Source of the DNA: Agrostemma githago
Taxonomy: Eukaryota; Streptophyta; Magnoliopsida; Caryophyllales; Caryophyllaceae
Assembly: GCA_958450325.1 (NCBI GenBank)
Contig: OY288257.1
Span: forward strand, 60,527,938-60,591,937
Length of the DNA stretch: 64,000 nucleotides
Direction: 5' to 3'
Every line of letters begins with the position of its first letter. The first letter of the stretch is position 1. Positions 45,735 through 56,671 of the stretch are shown piece by piece. The notes under the pieces were generated by a model. The model was not told where the DNA came from. It was given only the letters and a program-made list of their open reading frames with translations, and ran no database searches. Position numbers and translations under genes: made by a program.

Positions 45735-46847
45735 GTATGTACTTTACTCTTTCCTCTGATTTCAATTTTCAATTTTCAATTTATTCTTGAATTGCCATTG
45801 CTTCGAGCTCTTATTAATTCAACTTTTGTTGTTTTTATTATTGGGTTCTCTCAGTTTACACTTGTGAAACCACCCCCATGTCCCCATCTTCGTTCAATTT
45901 GCACTCTTCCCCGTGCAGTATATATAGTATTTTGATCAAAGACAAACGAATGACTGAGACGGAGGGAGAGAGTAATTACTAATTAGGAAGGATATGTAAT
46001 GCTGGCATATGATTACGACAATCAGTTAGGGTTTCCAATTTGTTGTTTGATGGAATTTGGTATCATGGTTTCTTCTGGTTACTGCTTGGTGTGCAATTTC
46101 TTACTCCTGTAGGTATTTCCATGTTGTAATTTTGGATTTTGATGTTTCTGTGATTGGTGTGGTGGAACTAGGGGTTGTAGGCTTACAATCGTGGAAGCCA
46201 ATGACAAGTGTTAAAATATGTATAGTACGGTGGACGTAACGGCGGCCACCCTACACTAATGGAAAAATTTTAAGCTTTCGGTTTTTCGAATGTATCTGGA
46301 GTTTTTGAAAGGTGTATTCTATTTCTTGGAGGCCAGGGTGTTCAGGCAATGATAACTTGAGATTCAATTTTCAACTAGTGAATTTTATTTTCAGTGAGGA
46401 TTGATGGCTTAATAGGCGCAAGCATGTGATTTTTGTCAAAATGTGTGGTAGAGTTGTCTGCGGACTTAGAAGCCATGTCCAAGAAAATTCGATGAATTGG
46501 ATGTTTGACCATTTGTTCAGATGCAAAATGAAGATGAAAGGGTGATTGGATGGTTTTGATTTGGCTTCTCCAGTTCAGCTTTTGTATGATTCGGTTTTGG
46601 TTATGATACAAAGGAAATTGTTTCACCTTTTATTCCATCAAATCCATCTGTCCAATTAAAGGGTTGCGGTTTTTTTTTTTGAGAAAGATTGAGGATATTA
46701 TTTTTCGTCGAACATAGTGAATGAAATACCCTGAGTATATCGCACTGGATAAGTTGGTGCAGGTTGATGCATGGTTGACTTGCTGTGGAGAAAAGTGAGT
46801 TTCACTCTGTGGGAAATAAACGGATAAATGTTGCCTTGCATAGCCAT

Positions 46848-47851
46848 TGATTGATTAGTGGTACTCATGAATCATGGCCCATTTTCAATGCTCGTCATAA
46901 TGCCTATCTTTGTGGCTCCCTCAACTCCCGAAAAAGTATTTAACTTGTTGAGCATTGATGTAAAGAAAGACAACTCGACAAGGGACTACAACTCTAGTAT
47001 ATCAACCAGTAATTGTAACTATTGGCGTAGGTAGTTAGAGATGAGTTCATGGGAAGTTGATGGTTGGAATTTTTATGAATGGTACGGAGAAGGATTAAGA
47101 ATATTGTTTTTTTATTGCAGCGCCAAAATGTGAGGCATAGTTGCTTGTCAATACATAAGCCTATTAGCTTTGGTTTTGGCCCAATAATAGCTTGTATGAG
47201 CTCGTCTTTAAGGTGGGTTGCAGATTGGTAAGTGGGCTGGTGGACCGTGGTGGTTTTGGAGGTGATGATTCCTTCATTTGAGAACTGAAATGAGTAAATA
47301 GAAGCAAGAGCGCCTTAATTACTCCTCTGCGACTAGGGGCTAAAGTTTATATTCTGTTGTCCACCAAAAACAAAGACTAGTGGATGTGGCTAATGGCTAA
47401 AACTATGCGGGTTTTCCTTGGAAAATTGCTCTAGAAAATTACCATGTGAAATGCTTTGAAATATACGTGATGTGACGGTAGGATAATTGCGACTTTCTTA
47501 CATGTTTAGTTGTATAGATACTCAAGAGTGAAGGTATAATTCACAAGCTCTTTTCTAAGAATTAGACAATCCCATGGTCGAACATTAATTGATGCCTTGT
47601 TTTTCTGGAACTGCCCGATTGAGTTTTCCATTAATGACCCTAGAGGCGGGGATGCTATAAGATAACTTTAGCAATTAAGTTCATTGTGTGAAGCGTACTT
47701 TGAAAAGCACACTCGTGTGAAGGACAGATATGCTATGTTATTCTTTTTTTTTTCTTCTTGTTCCCTTATTTTTCTCTTCTCTTCAACATACCTTTCCAAG
47801 GTTGTCCTCTTCTTTAGGAACTTTATCACATTGTGATTGTGCTGAGTAACT
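46848..47851. other. Presumed intron of the BORCS8-like gene
   Basis: No coding sequence recognised. The stretch lies between the duplicated leader region and the coding relic at 47852. Confidence 0.35.
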
Positions 47852-48121
47852 TGATGATATGACTCATAAACGTCTTGATATTGCCCAGTATATTATCGAT
47901 ATTGCTCAGAAACATAATGTTGAGAAACCATTTAAATCTTTGTTAAGTTATAAGCTACGTTGTAAAGTTTCTGAGCTCAACAAGTGAGTGAATGAACTCG
48001 GTAACAAAACTCAGAAAGTTTTGAATAAAACTCAGAAACCATACACCAGCGTCCAGATTCTTAAATCCAGTGATGGTACCACTGCAGGGTATAAACTACT
48101 TAATGAACCACTTTGTGTCTG
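47852..48121 (+). pseudogene. Unidentified coding-like relic
   Basis: One frame is open for about 90 codons except for a single TGA near 47987: DDMTHKRLDIAQYIIDIAQ, then KSLLSYKLRCKVSELNK, stop, VNELGNKTQKVLNKTQK, and KSSDGTTAGYKLLNEPL ending in TGA. The codon-like composition stands out from the surrounding AT-rich DNA. I do not recognise the family. It may be a transposon or captured gene piece inside the presumed 5' UTR intron. Confidence 0.3.
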
Positions 48122-48277
48122 AGGATGCAGGCTTCTAGATTATATTCTATTTACTTGAATTGTTTTACTTTCTGGCAGTATAAAAATATGTTTGAATTTC
48201 CATCTTCAGTCAGCTACTTTTCTTTTAGGCAGCAATATTCTACTAACTTTTTTGGCATTTTTGGGTATTTGTAGTAG

Positions 48278-48994
48278 ATGTGTGCGCTCTCAGTTGCTGA
48301 CGGATTTGTGGAGATTAATGAAAACGTGGGAGATATGATTAAGTACGTTGCCAATGAACCTTCCGTTGGACTGTTCTACATCCAGCAACATGCTCATAAT
48401 GCAGTGCCCAATGTCGTAAGACTCAGGAACAACCTCACGGAGAAGTCAAATGAAATGAATTTCCACACCGAAGATCTGAATGATTCTACTGCGATGACTA
48501 GGTCAATGAAAGATTGTGGATTCCCTATCATCAATAATATGATTCGAGACATAAAGTCATCCCTAACCCTAATATCATCTAAGCAACCCGTACGAGGCGT
48601 GATTTCACAGAGGAGCTCCAGCTCTTGGGCCCCTGTAGTACCCTGGAGTCAGGGGTCAAGTGGTACATGGGATGACAGTGAGAAGCCGGAAAGTTACTTT
48701 TCAAGCGTTTTGAAATCTGCGAGAGAGAAGGCGGTTAACCTGAAATGGGCCCCACTCGATCCTGACGAGTTGAGAGAAACCACAGAAGCATTGCCTACAG
48801 ATGAGGATGAGGAACTGCCATTATCGAGCCAGATTGAAAATGAGATAACTGAAGAGAGTAATGCGTCAACAGATGGAAAGATAAAGATGCAACAGTCAGT
48901 GTCAGAGTCGGTAGAGAGCGAATTTGAAGAGTTCAAGGCGGAAAGGGAAGCTTTCTTGGAAGAGTGGCTTACAAGTTCCGGTAGCATCCTCTAG
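48278..48994 (+). CDS. BORCS8/MEF2BNB-like protein
   Basis: A 238-aa open frame starting at an ATG three bases after a likely acceptor (TTTGTAG|TAG|ATG). Residues about 10-105 (GFVEINENVGDMIKYVANEP, SVGLFYIQQHAHNAVPNVV, SMKDCGFPI, MIRDIKSSL) match the MEF2BNB/BORCS8 family, in which the ANEPSVxLxxxQxH block is most conserved. In animals BORCS8 is a subunit of BORC, which couples lysosomes to kinesin through Arl8. Plant members exist but their role is unclear to me. The C-terminal half is Ser/Glu-rich, ending in an acidic helix (SEFEEFKAEREAFLEEWL). The coding region is a single exon here. Confidence 0.72.
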   Translation: MCALSVADGFVEINENVGDMIKYVANEPSVGLFYIQQHAHNAVPNVVRLRNNLTEKSNEMNFHTEDLNDSTAMTRSMKDCGFPIINNMIRDIKSSLTLISSKQPVRGVISQRSSSSWAPVVPWSQGSSGTWDDSEKPESYFSSVLKSAREKAVNLKWAPLDPDELRETTEALPTDEDEELPLSSQIENEITEESNASTDGKIKMQQSVSESVESEFEEFKAEREAFLEEWLTSSGSIL

Positions 48995-50578
48995 GACGGG
49001 ACTACTGTTAGGTTACCTTATGTTACGGGGTGAAAATGAGAACGAAAATAGGTAGGTATCTATGATATACTTGTAAAACCAGTGCTGTTGCATTTGGTTC
49101 TCAATATGCATGCATGTTTTCTTGTTTGTTGTACTTGTACAGTTTAGAATGTAGTTTAGGTGAGAGAGCAGCATTTTCTGCCTATATATGTATGTACGGG
49201 TAACCCCTTCTTATTAATTAAACTATGGTTTTGCATTTTCACCGGACTCTACCATTACCGCTCTTAATTTTTCTTATCAGTTTTTCGCCACTTATGTCCG
49301 TTCTTTTCCGTTTATTTTCAGTTCAATTCACCCCACTCAAGCTCAATTAAGTTCTATTAAGTTGATTTTGTCTTAATCACTTCACCGCGTTAATTCAATT
49401 CAGCTCAACTTATTTTAATCGAAAAGAACAAGGAGTACTCCGTATTTTTTATTACTATGCTACTTACATTGAGCCATTGAGGTAAGTAACATGTGATCTG
49501 ATATAAATTTTTTTATATGATTCTTTTTGGGTGGGTACATATGTCTACAACGAGGGACCCAAACTTAAGAAATGGGGGATGCTTTATTAAAGAAAATAAT
49601 AAAACAAAACGATTTGGGAGGATTGAACCTATATATTCTTGTTGAAAGTGAATCATATTGAGAATTAAAACATTCGAAAATGGTTTTTATTATAGATGAA
49701 ACTTTTTTTCTTATCGATACGCTGAGTATATACTCCCTCCCATTATTTGGAAACCTACCCTAAGTTGAATATATATGAGGTAGGTTTCTAAAGAATGGAA
49801 GGAAGAACAACTCAGTAACTCGTGGTTTATTTTCTACGAGTATAAAAAAAAACTCAAAAAATAGGAGGCGAAGTTGCGGATTTATGCACCCACGCTGGTC
49901 CGCCCTAACATTCGATATTATCTGATACTAGTGGACACTGGACAAGGTAGGTAGGTACCCTCCTATTCAAAGAAGACGTAGCCATGCCCGTGCCCCATGG
50001 TGTTGGACTGTGTAGAAGGTGATGGGCTATTTTTGTCAAACATACAATTTCACCCAACAAAAAAGATACGAACAGTGAAGATGATAATGATAATGAAAAT
50101 GAAAATGAATACGGAGTACTCCATTGTTTGTTAAGAGTGATCCAGTAATAAAAAGGGGGAAAACAGAACAAATGTGGGTCCACTCCAAACCTAACAAACT
50201 TGATCTAACTTCAACTTCAAGTACAAGTGTTGGGTGTTGGCTGTTGAATCACTACTATTTAGTTGTTGTGTTCATTGAGTTGTTTAAAGTTGACCAACTT
50301 TTTAAGTTAAATACTCACACACCCCAATACAATGAATTAACCTTGCTTATGTTTCCGACTATATCCATCTTAAGATTATACTCCGTAACATCTAACTTGC
50401 ATAGATTAAACCAAGTTTCTATTTTTATTTTTATCTATATATTAGTAGAAAGTAAGTATAAATTTAGAATGGATATATCAGATTTAACCGATGAAAGTAT
50501 GGAGGTTGGAGTGGTAGAGGAGTAGAGGTGTGTGGTGTGTCCATGTGTGTTTGGAAGCCGCAAAAGCAAGGGGGGTGG
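48995..50578. other. 3' flank and intergenic DNA
   Basis: Probable 3' UTR to about 49230. A short foldback at about 49733-49804 (CTCCCTCCCATTATTTGGAA to TTCTAAAGAATGGAAGGAAG) looks like a very small MITE. The open frame at 50124-50525 has no recognisable domain. Confidence 0.4.
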
Positions 50579-51066
50579 CAGTGGCGGACCTAGGATTTTC
50601 CCCCTAGGGGGCACAAAAAAAAATCCGATATTTTTTAAGTTTATAATTTACTCCACATTTGACGCTATTGTTTTCTCTATAAATTAATCCATATTTTACG
50701 CTATTATTTTCTTTATAATACTTGAAAGTTTTGAAAAATAGATTAGATATAATACAAATCTTCCAATGATATCGAACATGAAGTAGAATGTGGTAAAGTT
50801 GGTTGCATTGACAATATTTCATACAAGTGACTCGGGTTCAAATCCCTTTATCTACACATTTATCTTTTGAAAAGTTACAAAATAATTTAACAAATGAAAT
50901 GTCATCTACACATTTATCTTTTGAAAAGTTACAAAATAATTTAACAAATTCGAGCTCCTGACCTATTAATCAGGAGCAAATGACCAAACCAACTCATCAA
51001 CACCCATCAAACTGATATTGCAAATGGTTTAAATCTATTTGTTTCAAAAATTGTCGTCCGCCCCTG
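50579..51066. mobile_element. hAT-type MITE (488 bp)
   Basis: Ends CAGTGGCGGACC and GTCCGCCCCTG form an imperfect inverted repeat, and GGGGGTGG is duplicated at 50571-50578 and 51067-51074 (8 bp, hAT type). Inside, a unit of about 50 bp (CTACACATTTATCTTTTGAA...AACAAAT) is tandemly repeated at about 50850-50948. A tRNA-like A/B-box pair is also present. Confidence 0.85.
50785..50850 (+). other. tRNA-like internal promoter boxes inside the hAT MITE
   Basis: TGGTAAAGTTGGT at 50791 resembles an A box, and GGTTCAAATCC at 50835-50845 matches a B box at a tRNA-like spacing. No complete cloverleaf was found, so this is a tRNA-derived or SINE-like segment, not a tRNA gene. Confidence 0.45.
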
Positions 51067-51074
51067 GGGGGTGG

Positions 51075-51958
51075 AGTCCAGTCCCCATGTGTTCGGTAAT
51101 CCCAATTCCCAAATGGCCATCAATCACATCACGCCTTTTTCTACCTTCTCATTCTAATCATCTAATTTACTCTACTAATTATATGATGGCTGGATGGACT
51201 ATCGCCTCTAATTTCTATGCTTCTAGTTAGTTGGATGATTCAATGTCAACAAAATAACTCAACATCATATCAACCCAACTATTTAGGGGCCTTTTCTTCG
51301 AATATTAAGTACTAGAAATTAAATTAAATTAAATGACTTGTCTACGAATTACAATCTCATACTCGTAAAGACGGTTTGTTAATACGGAGTAATATTTAGA
51401 ATTATCGGTGAAACTATCATATTAATTGAGATCCTATACTATATATGTGTCTCATCTCGTGTCCCATAACTTTCATCATGCGACTCATCACCTCTTAATT
51501 GATAAAATGAGAGAATTCATAAAATGAGTGATTATTTATGTGATGTGATTACGTGTCACAAATAAAAATGATGGGACACGAGATGGATACTTTATGGGTT
51601 ACGGTTGATTTTTTTATGGATGGAGTCTTGGGTTGGGTAATAAGGATAATTTAATTACAAGTTAATAAGTTATACATTTAATTAAGCGAAGATAGTTGTC
51701 ACTTGTCACGCCATCATTTGATGACCTAAATTGAAGAAATTAAAATTCAGGGTTTCGATTGTTTCGAAAAGTGTAGGAGTATCACTTATAATTTGATAAA
51801 AACAAGTAAGAGTACCATATATGTAATCCATGATCGAGAATAAGCCTACACCCCAAGCTAGAACAAATACAATAGCATCCCTACGTCCCATAGATTCGCC
51901 CCTGACATAGAAGGTCGTACCTAAAATTATACTGTACTCCGTATTGAGATGTCTTATA
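51075..51958. other. Intergenic DNA
   Basis: AT-rich, with two TACTCCGTA/TACGGAGTA sites (51383, 51935). No gene. Confidence 0.4.
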
Positions 51959-52148
51959 CTACTCCGTTCCGATGAATTGTTTGCCTTTACTTTTTGACAT
52001 CAAACGGAAGAGATCCAATTAGGAGGTGACATATGGAGCCAAAAGTCAAATTATATACAAAAAAACATTTCTAAAATAGAAAAGACAAACCATTCATTGA
52101 AATGTGCCAATATGAAATAGACAAACAATTCATTTGAACGGAGGGAGT
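51959..52148. mobile_element. Stowaway-like MITE (190 bp)
   Basis: Starts CTACTCCGTTCCGATGAATT and ends TTCATTTGAACGGAGGGAG between TA dinucleotides. The internal sequence matches the 1301-1476 element. Confidence 0.82.
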
Positions 52149-53217
52149 AATAAAGTACTATGAGAAATTACTATAGATAAATACGGAGTACTTTTTCAAT
52201 TTGAAATATATTGTACAATATCTTTCACGCTAGGTTTACATGAGACGATGTTGTTACAAAATGTATTAACAGGGTGTGAGGGTCGGTGGTGATTAACAGC
52301 CTGACAGGCTTAGGCTTGGCCTTGGGCTTGGGTGAGAAAGAATAACGGTAAAAAACGAATCCGAGAATTAAACCTTGAAAATATCATCTGGGAAACGTCT
52401 CCTTTTGTCATCCGTTTATCTTTTTCCTAACCCCATTTCTCACTCCTTCTTTCTTTCTTTATCTCTCTCTCTCTTCTCCAAATTCAACTAATCCATCCTC
52501 ACGAATATCTCTCTCAAACCCAGGATCTGATCCTATACTTATAATAATGCTCATAATCTACCCTCTTCCTCACCTAAATCTCTTATCTTCCCAAAACTTC
52601 CCTCTTTAGATCTCCCTCATTTTCTGGCGGGAACTTGCTAATTGCTCTGATTAGGGTTTAAATCTTCATAATTTCATCTGGGTTTCTTAAGTTTTGGTTA
52701 ATCATTGGATAAAGGTGGAAACTTTAATGTGTAAGATGTTTCTACTTGAAGTAGTAAGTTTGAGGAAACAGTGTTCTCAAGAATTGGGTTTAAACATTGC
52801 ACTCTGATCATCAGATCCTTCCTTCTTCTATAGCTCACCTCCTTTTCATTGAATCAAGGTATCTTCCAATTTTATTCAATCATTTCATCCTATTTTTCAG
52901 CTCTAAAAAGTGAGACTTTTTTTTTTTTTTTTACTTTTTGATGAATAATTTGGTTTTGCTCAGAGTTAGTGTAACTGTAAGCTGGTTTTATGATGTGATT
53001 GATTGATATTATTTTTCAAGTACTGTACTATTTATAGAATTTATGAATTACATTATGATTGCATCAAGTACATTGGATTTTTATTGGAATTGCTTCATTG
53101 TCAGTTATCTGAACACCCTTTTCATTGGGTAGGATGTGATTGTATTGATGATGGGGTGGGTGGATCATGATGAGTTGTTTAACTAATGAATCGAATTCGA
53201 ATGAATAATTGCAGCAG
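52149..53217 (+). promoter_or_regulatory. Promoter and 5' UTR region of the MAP kinase gene
   Basis: A CT-rich leader (about 52440-52500) and a donor at ATCAAG|GTATCT (52858/52859) suggest a 5' UTR exon with an intron ending at TTGCAG (53214) or the next CAG, just before the start codon at 53218. I could not fix a TATA box. Confidence 0.5.
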
Positions 53218-55149
53218 ATGGCGACGCCAGTTGAGCCTCCGAATGGGGTGAGATCCCCAGGGAAGCATTACTATTCAATGTGGCAATCTCTGTTCGAGAT
53301 TGACATGAAATATGTGCCCATTAAGCCGATTGGTCGAGGCGCATATGGAGTTGTTTGCTCCTCCATTAACCAGGAAAACAATGAGAAAGTTGCTATTAAG
53401 AAGATCAATAATGCTTTTGAAAATAAAGTTGATGCTTTGAGGACATTGCGAGAGTTGAAGCTCCTTCGACACCTCAGGCATGATAATGTGATTGCTTTGA
53501 AGGATGTCATGTTGCCTGCTCATCCAAGGGATTTCAAGGATGTGTATTTGGTGTATGAACTTATGGACACCGATCTTCATCAGATTATTAAGTCCTCTCA
53601 AGCACTTACCAATGACCATTGTCAATATTTCTTGTTTCAGGTATAACCTGTCGTCATCGTGTCTCATTGTTTCCTTTACTTTGGGAGTAGCAAAAAAAAA
53701 AGCATTATTCTTTGGTTCTAGATTTTGTTGCTAAATATGTCGTGCTTCTTTTTATTGTGAATGATGCAATTTTCACTCTGGATCATCATGATTCATGAAA
53801 CAGCCTTTTGAGGCACTAAGGGCAATTGGTACTGTTGTCATATCATTTTTATTCTCCATGTTGTTCCTTGATTTGTTGGTATGGGCCGTAGACTATCATC
53901 ATTCATGAACTTGGTATGTTTTAACAACCTTTGAGTGACATATTGACGTAGATTGTTTAACCTTGTAAACTAGAGTTAGTATAAGATTTGTGCATGCCAG
54001 TCCTTTGGAGAAGCCTTCTGATGCAGTTCGAGAAACAAAATTGTTCTCGAGTGTATTATTAATGTGAGCAAGACGAAATGACTTTTGAAATGCCACCTTT
54101 CCTAGTTTCCCTCAATCCCTCCCCTTTTGGCTTAAAATCAAGAGGGACAGATAATTTAATGTCGTAGTCCTTTTCTCTGCTAAGAACAATCCAAAGATAA
54201 TATGCATGTCTTTGATTTTTCTGTCGGCTTTTTATGCATGACCCAAGCTTTCTGTTCACTGAGATGTTGTACCAAGTCACAGGTTTGAGTGTCAATCTTC
54301 AGTGTCTTCTGCTCACCGTACAAGTTTGAGCTATTACGAGATCTGCGTACCACAGTACCGCTCGTTTGACACTCATGTGTCGTCTTTTGCTAGACTAGGT
54401 CACCATTTCTTCAATTTAATTCCCGTTTTTCAAAAGCTAACTTAAATCTTTTGATGCAGTTGCTTAGAGGCCTGAAATATCTCCATTCGGCAAACATCCT
54501 TCACCGGGACTTGAAACCCGGAAATCTTCTTATAAATGCAAATTGTGATCTCAAAATTTGCGACTTCGGGTTAGCTCGAACAAGTAGCGGGAAGGGCCAA
54601 TTCATGACGGAGTACGTAGTCACACGTTGGTATAGAGCCCCGGAGCTTCTATTATGCTGCGACAAGTACGGAACTTCTATTGACGTATGGTCAGTTGGGT
54701 GCATTTTTGCCGAGCTTCTTGGCCGTAAACCCTTATTCCCAGGAAACGAGTGTCTTAACCAATTGAAGTTAATCATCAACATTCTCGGGAGCCAAAGAGA
54801 TCCCGATCTTGAATTTATCGACAACCCAAAAGCCAAGAGGTTCATAAGATCACTACCTTACACGCCGGGGACCCCTTTGTCCCGTCTTTACCCAACCGCC
54901 CACCCCTTGGCCATCGATCTCTTGCAAAAGATGCTAGTTTTTGATCCAACGAAGAGAATTAGTGTCATTGATGCACTTCAACATCCGTACATGTCTCCTT
55001 TATACGATCCCCGAGCTAATCCTCCAGCTCAGTTTCCACTCGATCTTGAAATCGATGAGGATTTGGATGAAGATATGATTAGAGAAATGATGTGGATGGA
55101 GATTATGCATTACCATCCCGAAGCCTCCGCCCCTGAAAACACTTTATAG
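53218..55149 (+). CDS. MPK7: Group C mitogen-activated protein kinase, MPK7-like
   Basis: Two coding exons, 53218-53640 and 54460-55149, join cleanly (LFQ|LLRG) to 370 aa, the usual length. The start MATPVEPPNG matches plant group C MAPKs (MPK1/2/7/14). Visible kinase features: Gly-rich loop GRGAYGVV (39-46), catalytic Lys61 in VAIKK, HRDLKPGN (156-163), DFG (176-178) and the TEY activation loop (191-193). The C-terminal acidic DEDLDEDMIREMMW region is in the common-docking area. Group C kinases act in cytoplasm and nucleus downstream of MAPKKs such as MKK3. Two exons split at this point are typical of group C genes. All catalytic residues are present, so it should be active. MPK7 rather than MPK14, 1 or 2 is my best guess from overall similarity. 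Confidence 0.93.
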
Positions 55150-55956
55150 CATGCATGGTGGTTGATATCTATTTTACTTGATCACACCATCTTGTAAGAC
55201 TTTTGAGCTTTTATTTTGCTGCTGTACTTGTAATCTTGTACTATTATATGTTGTTTCGAAGCATACGTTGATAGTTTGTGCTATTGATGCTTCAGAGTCT
55301 TAAGAGTTATGTTTAGTTATGTAGTAGGGCTGTTGTTTTTGCTACGAAAGTCGAAACGTTTTGAGCTTTACTCTTTAGCAGTTAAGTTGTATATATATGT
55401 GTTACTTCTGTTCAAACCTAATGCTCTTTTTTTTTTCAATACTGGAGGTAGGAAATATAGTGGAGGCAATGATTTTTTTTAGGAGCAGGGATGAATTGAT
55501 GTCCTTGTGGTTAAATGAGGGGAAGCAATTACCAGTACCAAACCCACTTGAGTAATGGTACAACATGCTTTTGTCTAGATGAGATAGTGATAGTCTAATT
55601 GAATGATGATGAGTGGCCAAATTACCAAATGGGTCAAAAAAACAAGGGGCACCCCAAGTGACGGTTTGGTAAAAGAACGTATCTCTGATGTCAAATTGAG
55701 TCCAAATTGGTGAAAAATATTTCTGATCCATTCAATTCCTTACGTAGCTTCATTATTTCTCCTCACAAAAATACTCTCATGATCACGTAATGAATTGAAT
55801 GGATGAGAGAGACTATGGAATAACAAAATGCAAGTCTAAGTCAAAATTTCAAGTTAGTGCGGAATGATGCTCTATTATAAGATTTGTACATTTCTATAAT
55901 CTATTTCTCATCTATTACAGTTAATCCGGACTACCATGAACGAACTAAGAGGCTAA
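55150..55956 (+). other. 3' flank of the MAP kinase gene
   Basis: Probable 3' UTR in the first 250 bp, then intergenic DNA. The open frame on the other strand at 55402-55731 has no recognisable domain. Confidence 0.45.
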
Positions 55957-56339
55957 GAGCAACCACAATGGTGGTTCTTAGCCTAGGGTTTGTCACTAAG
56001 AACTTTAATTTGTGAAGTTCTTCCATTGTGCAGGACCTTGAGTTTGTAAAAATAAGAACTTGGTTCTTATTTAAGAATTAGGTTCTTACATATTTCAAAG
56101 AAAATAAAATAATTTGTTTGGAGAAGACAAATAAGAACGGGTCCATCCAAGAACAAAATAATACGGAGTAAGTTCTTTCATTGTAGTTATAAGTTCTTTC
56201 ATTGTAGTTAAAAGTTCTTAAATATGAAGATTGTTACTTTGTTTTTCCAAGAACTTTATTTTGTTTTGTTCTTCCATTATGAAGATTCTTAAATATAAAA
56301 AGTTCCAAGAACTTAATTTTAAGTTTTACCATTGTGATC
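55957..56339. mobile_element. Tourist/Harbinger-like MITE (383 bp)
   Basis: Ends GAGCAACCACAATGG and TTACCATTGTGATC are inverted, with TAA at 55954-55956 and 56340-56342. The interior has repeated AAGTTCTT blocks. It contains one TACGGAGTA (56162). Confidence 0.72.
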
Positions 56340-56671
56340 TAATTTGAAATTGGATTGTCATTAACTACAGTAGAGAAAAATTGAAGAGGGCTTTTAATGG
56401 TTGATGCTCATGTCTCTAATTCCAATAAAATTGGAGATGTAATACTCCTTAGCTAAAGCCTTTAGTGAGTGGCAACATAGTTTCTTTGTCTTCAAGTCAG
56501 ACCTTCTCAATTCTCCACTAATCCTTACCTAATGGTGATCTGAGAAATGTTTTAGTCAAAAATAAATATTGGGAAAGATGTTAGGCGACATACCATCACA
56601 ACACACGTTTCTTGTATACACGGAGTAGCTTATTGTTATTATCCTGATTTCTTGAACATGAATCTTAGCTA

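Larger units (their letters stand above)
45152..46847 (+). repeat. Segmental duplication, copy B (1.7 kb)
   Basis: Partner of 40827-42530. It is the copy adjacent to the BORCS8-like gene. Its CT microsatellite is expanded, and its sequence continues past the breakpoint into unduplicated DNA at 46848, so it is probably the ancestral copy. Confidence 0.88.
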
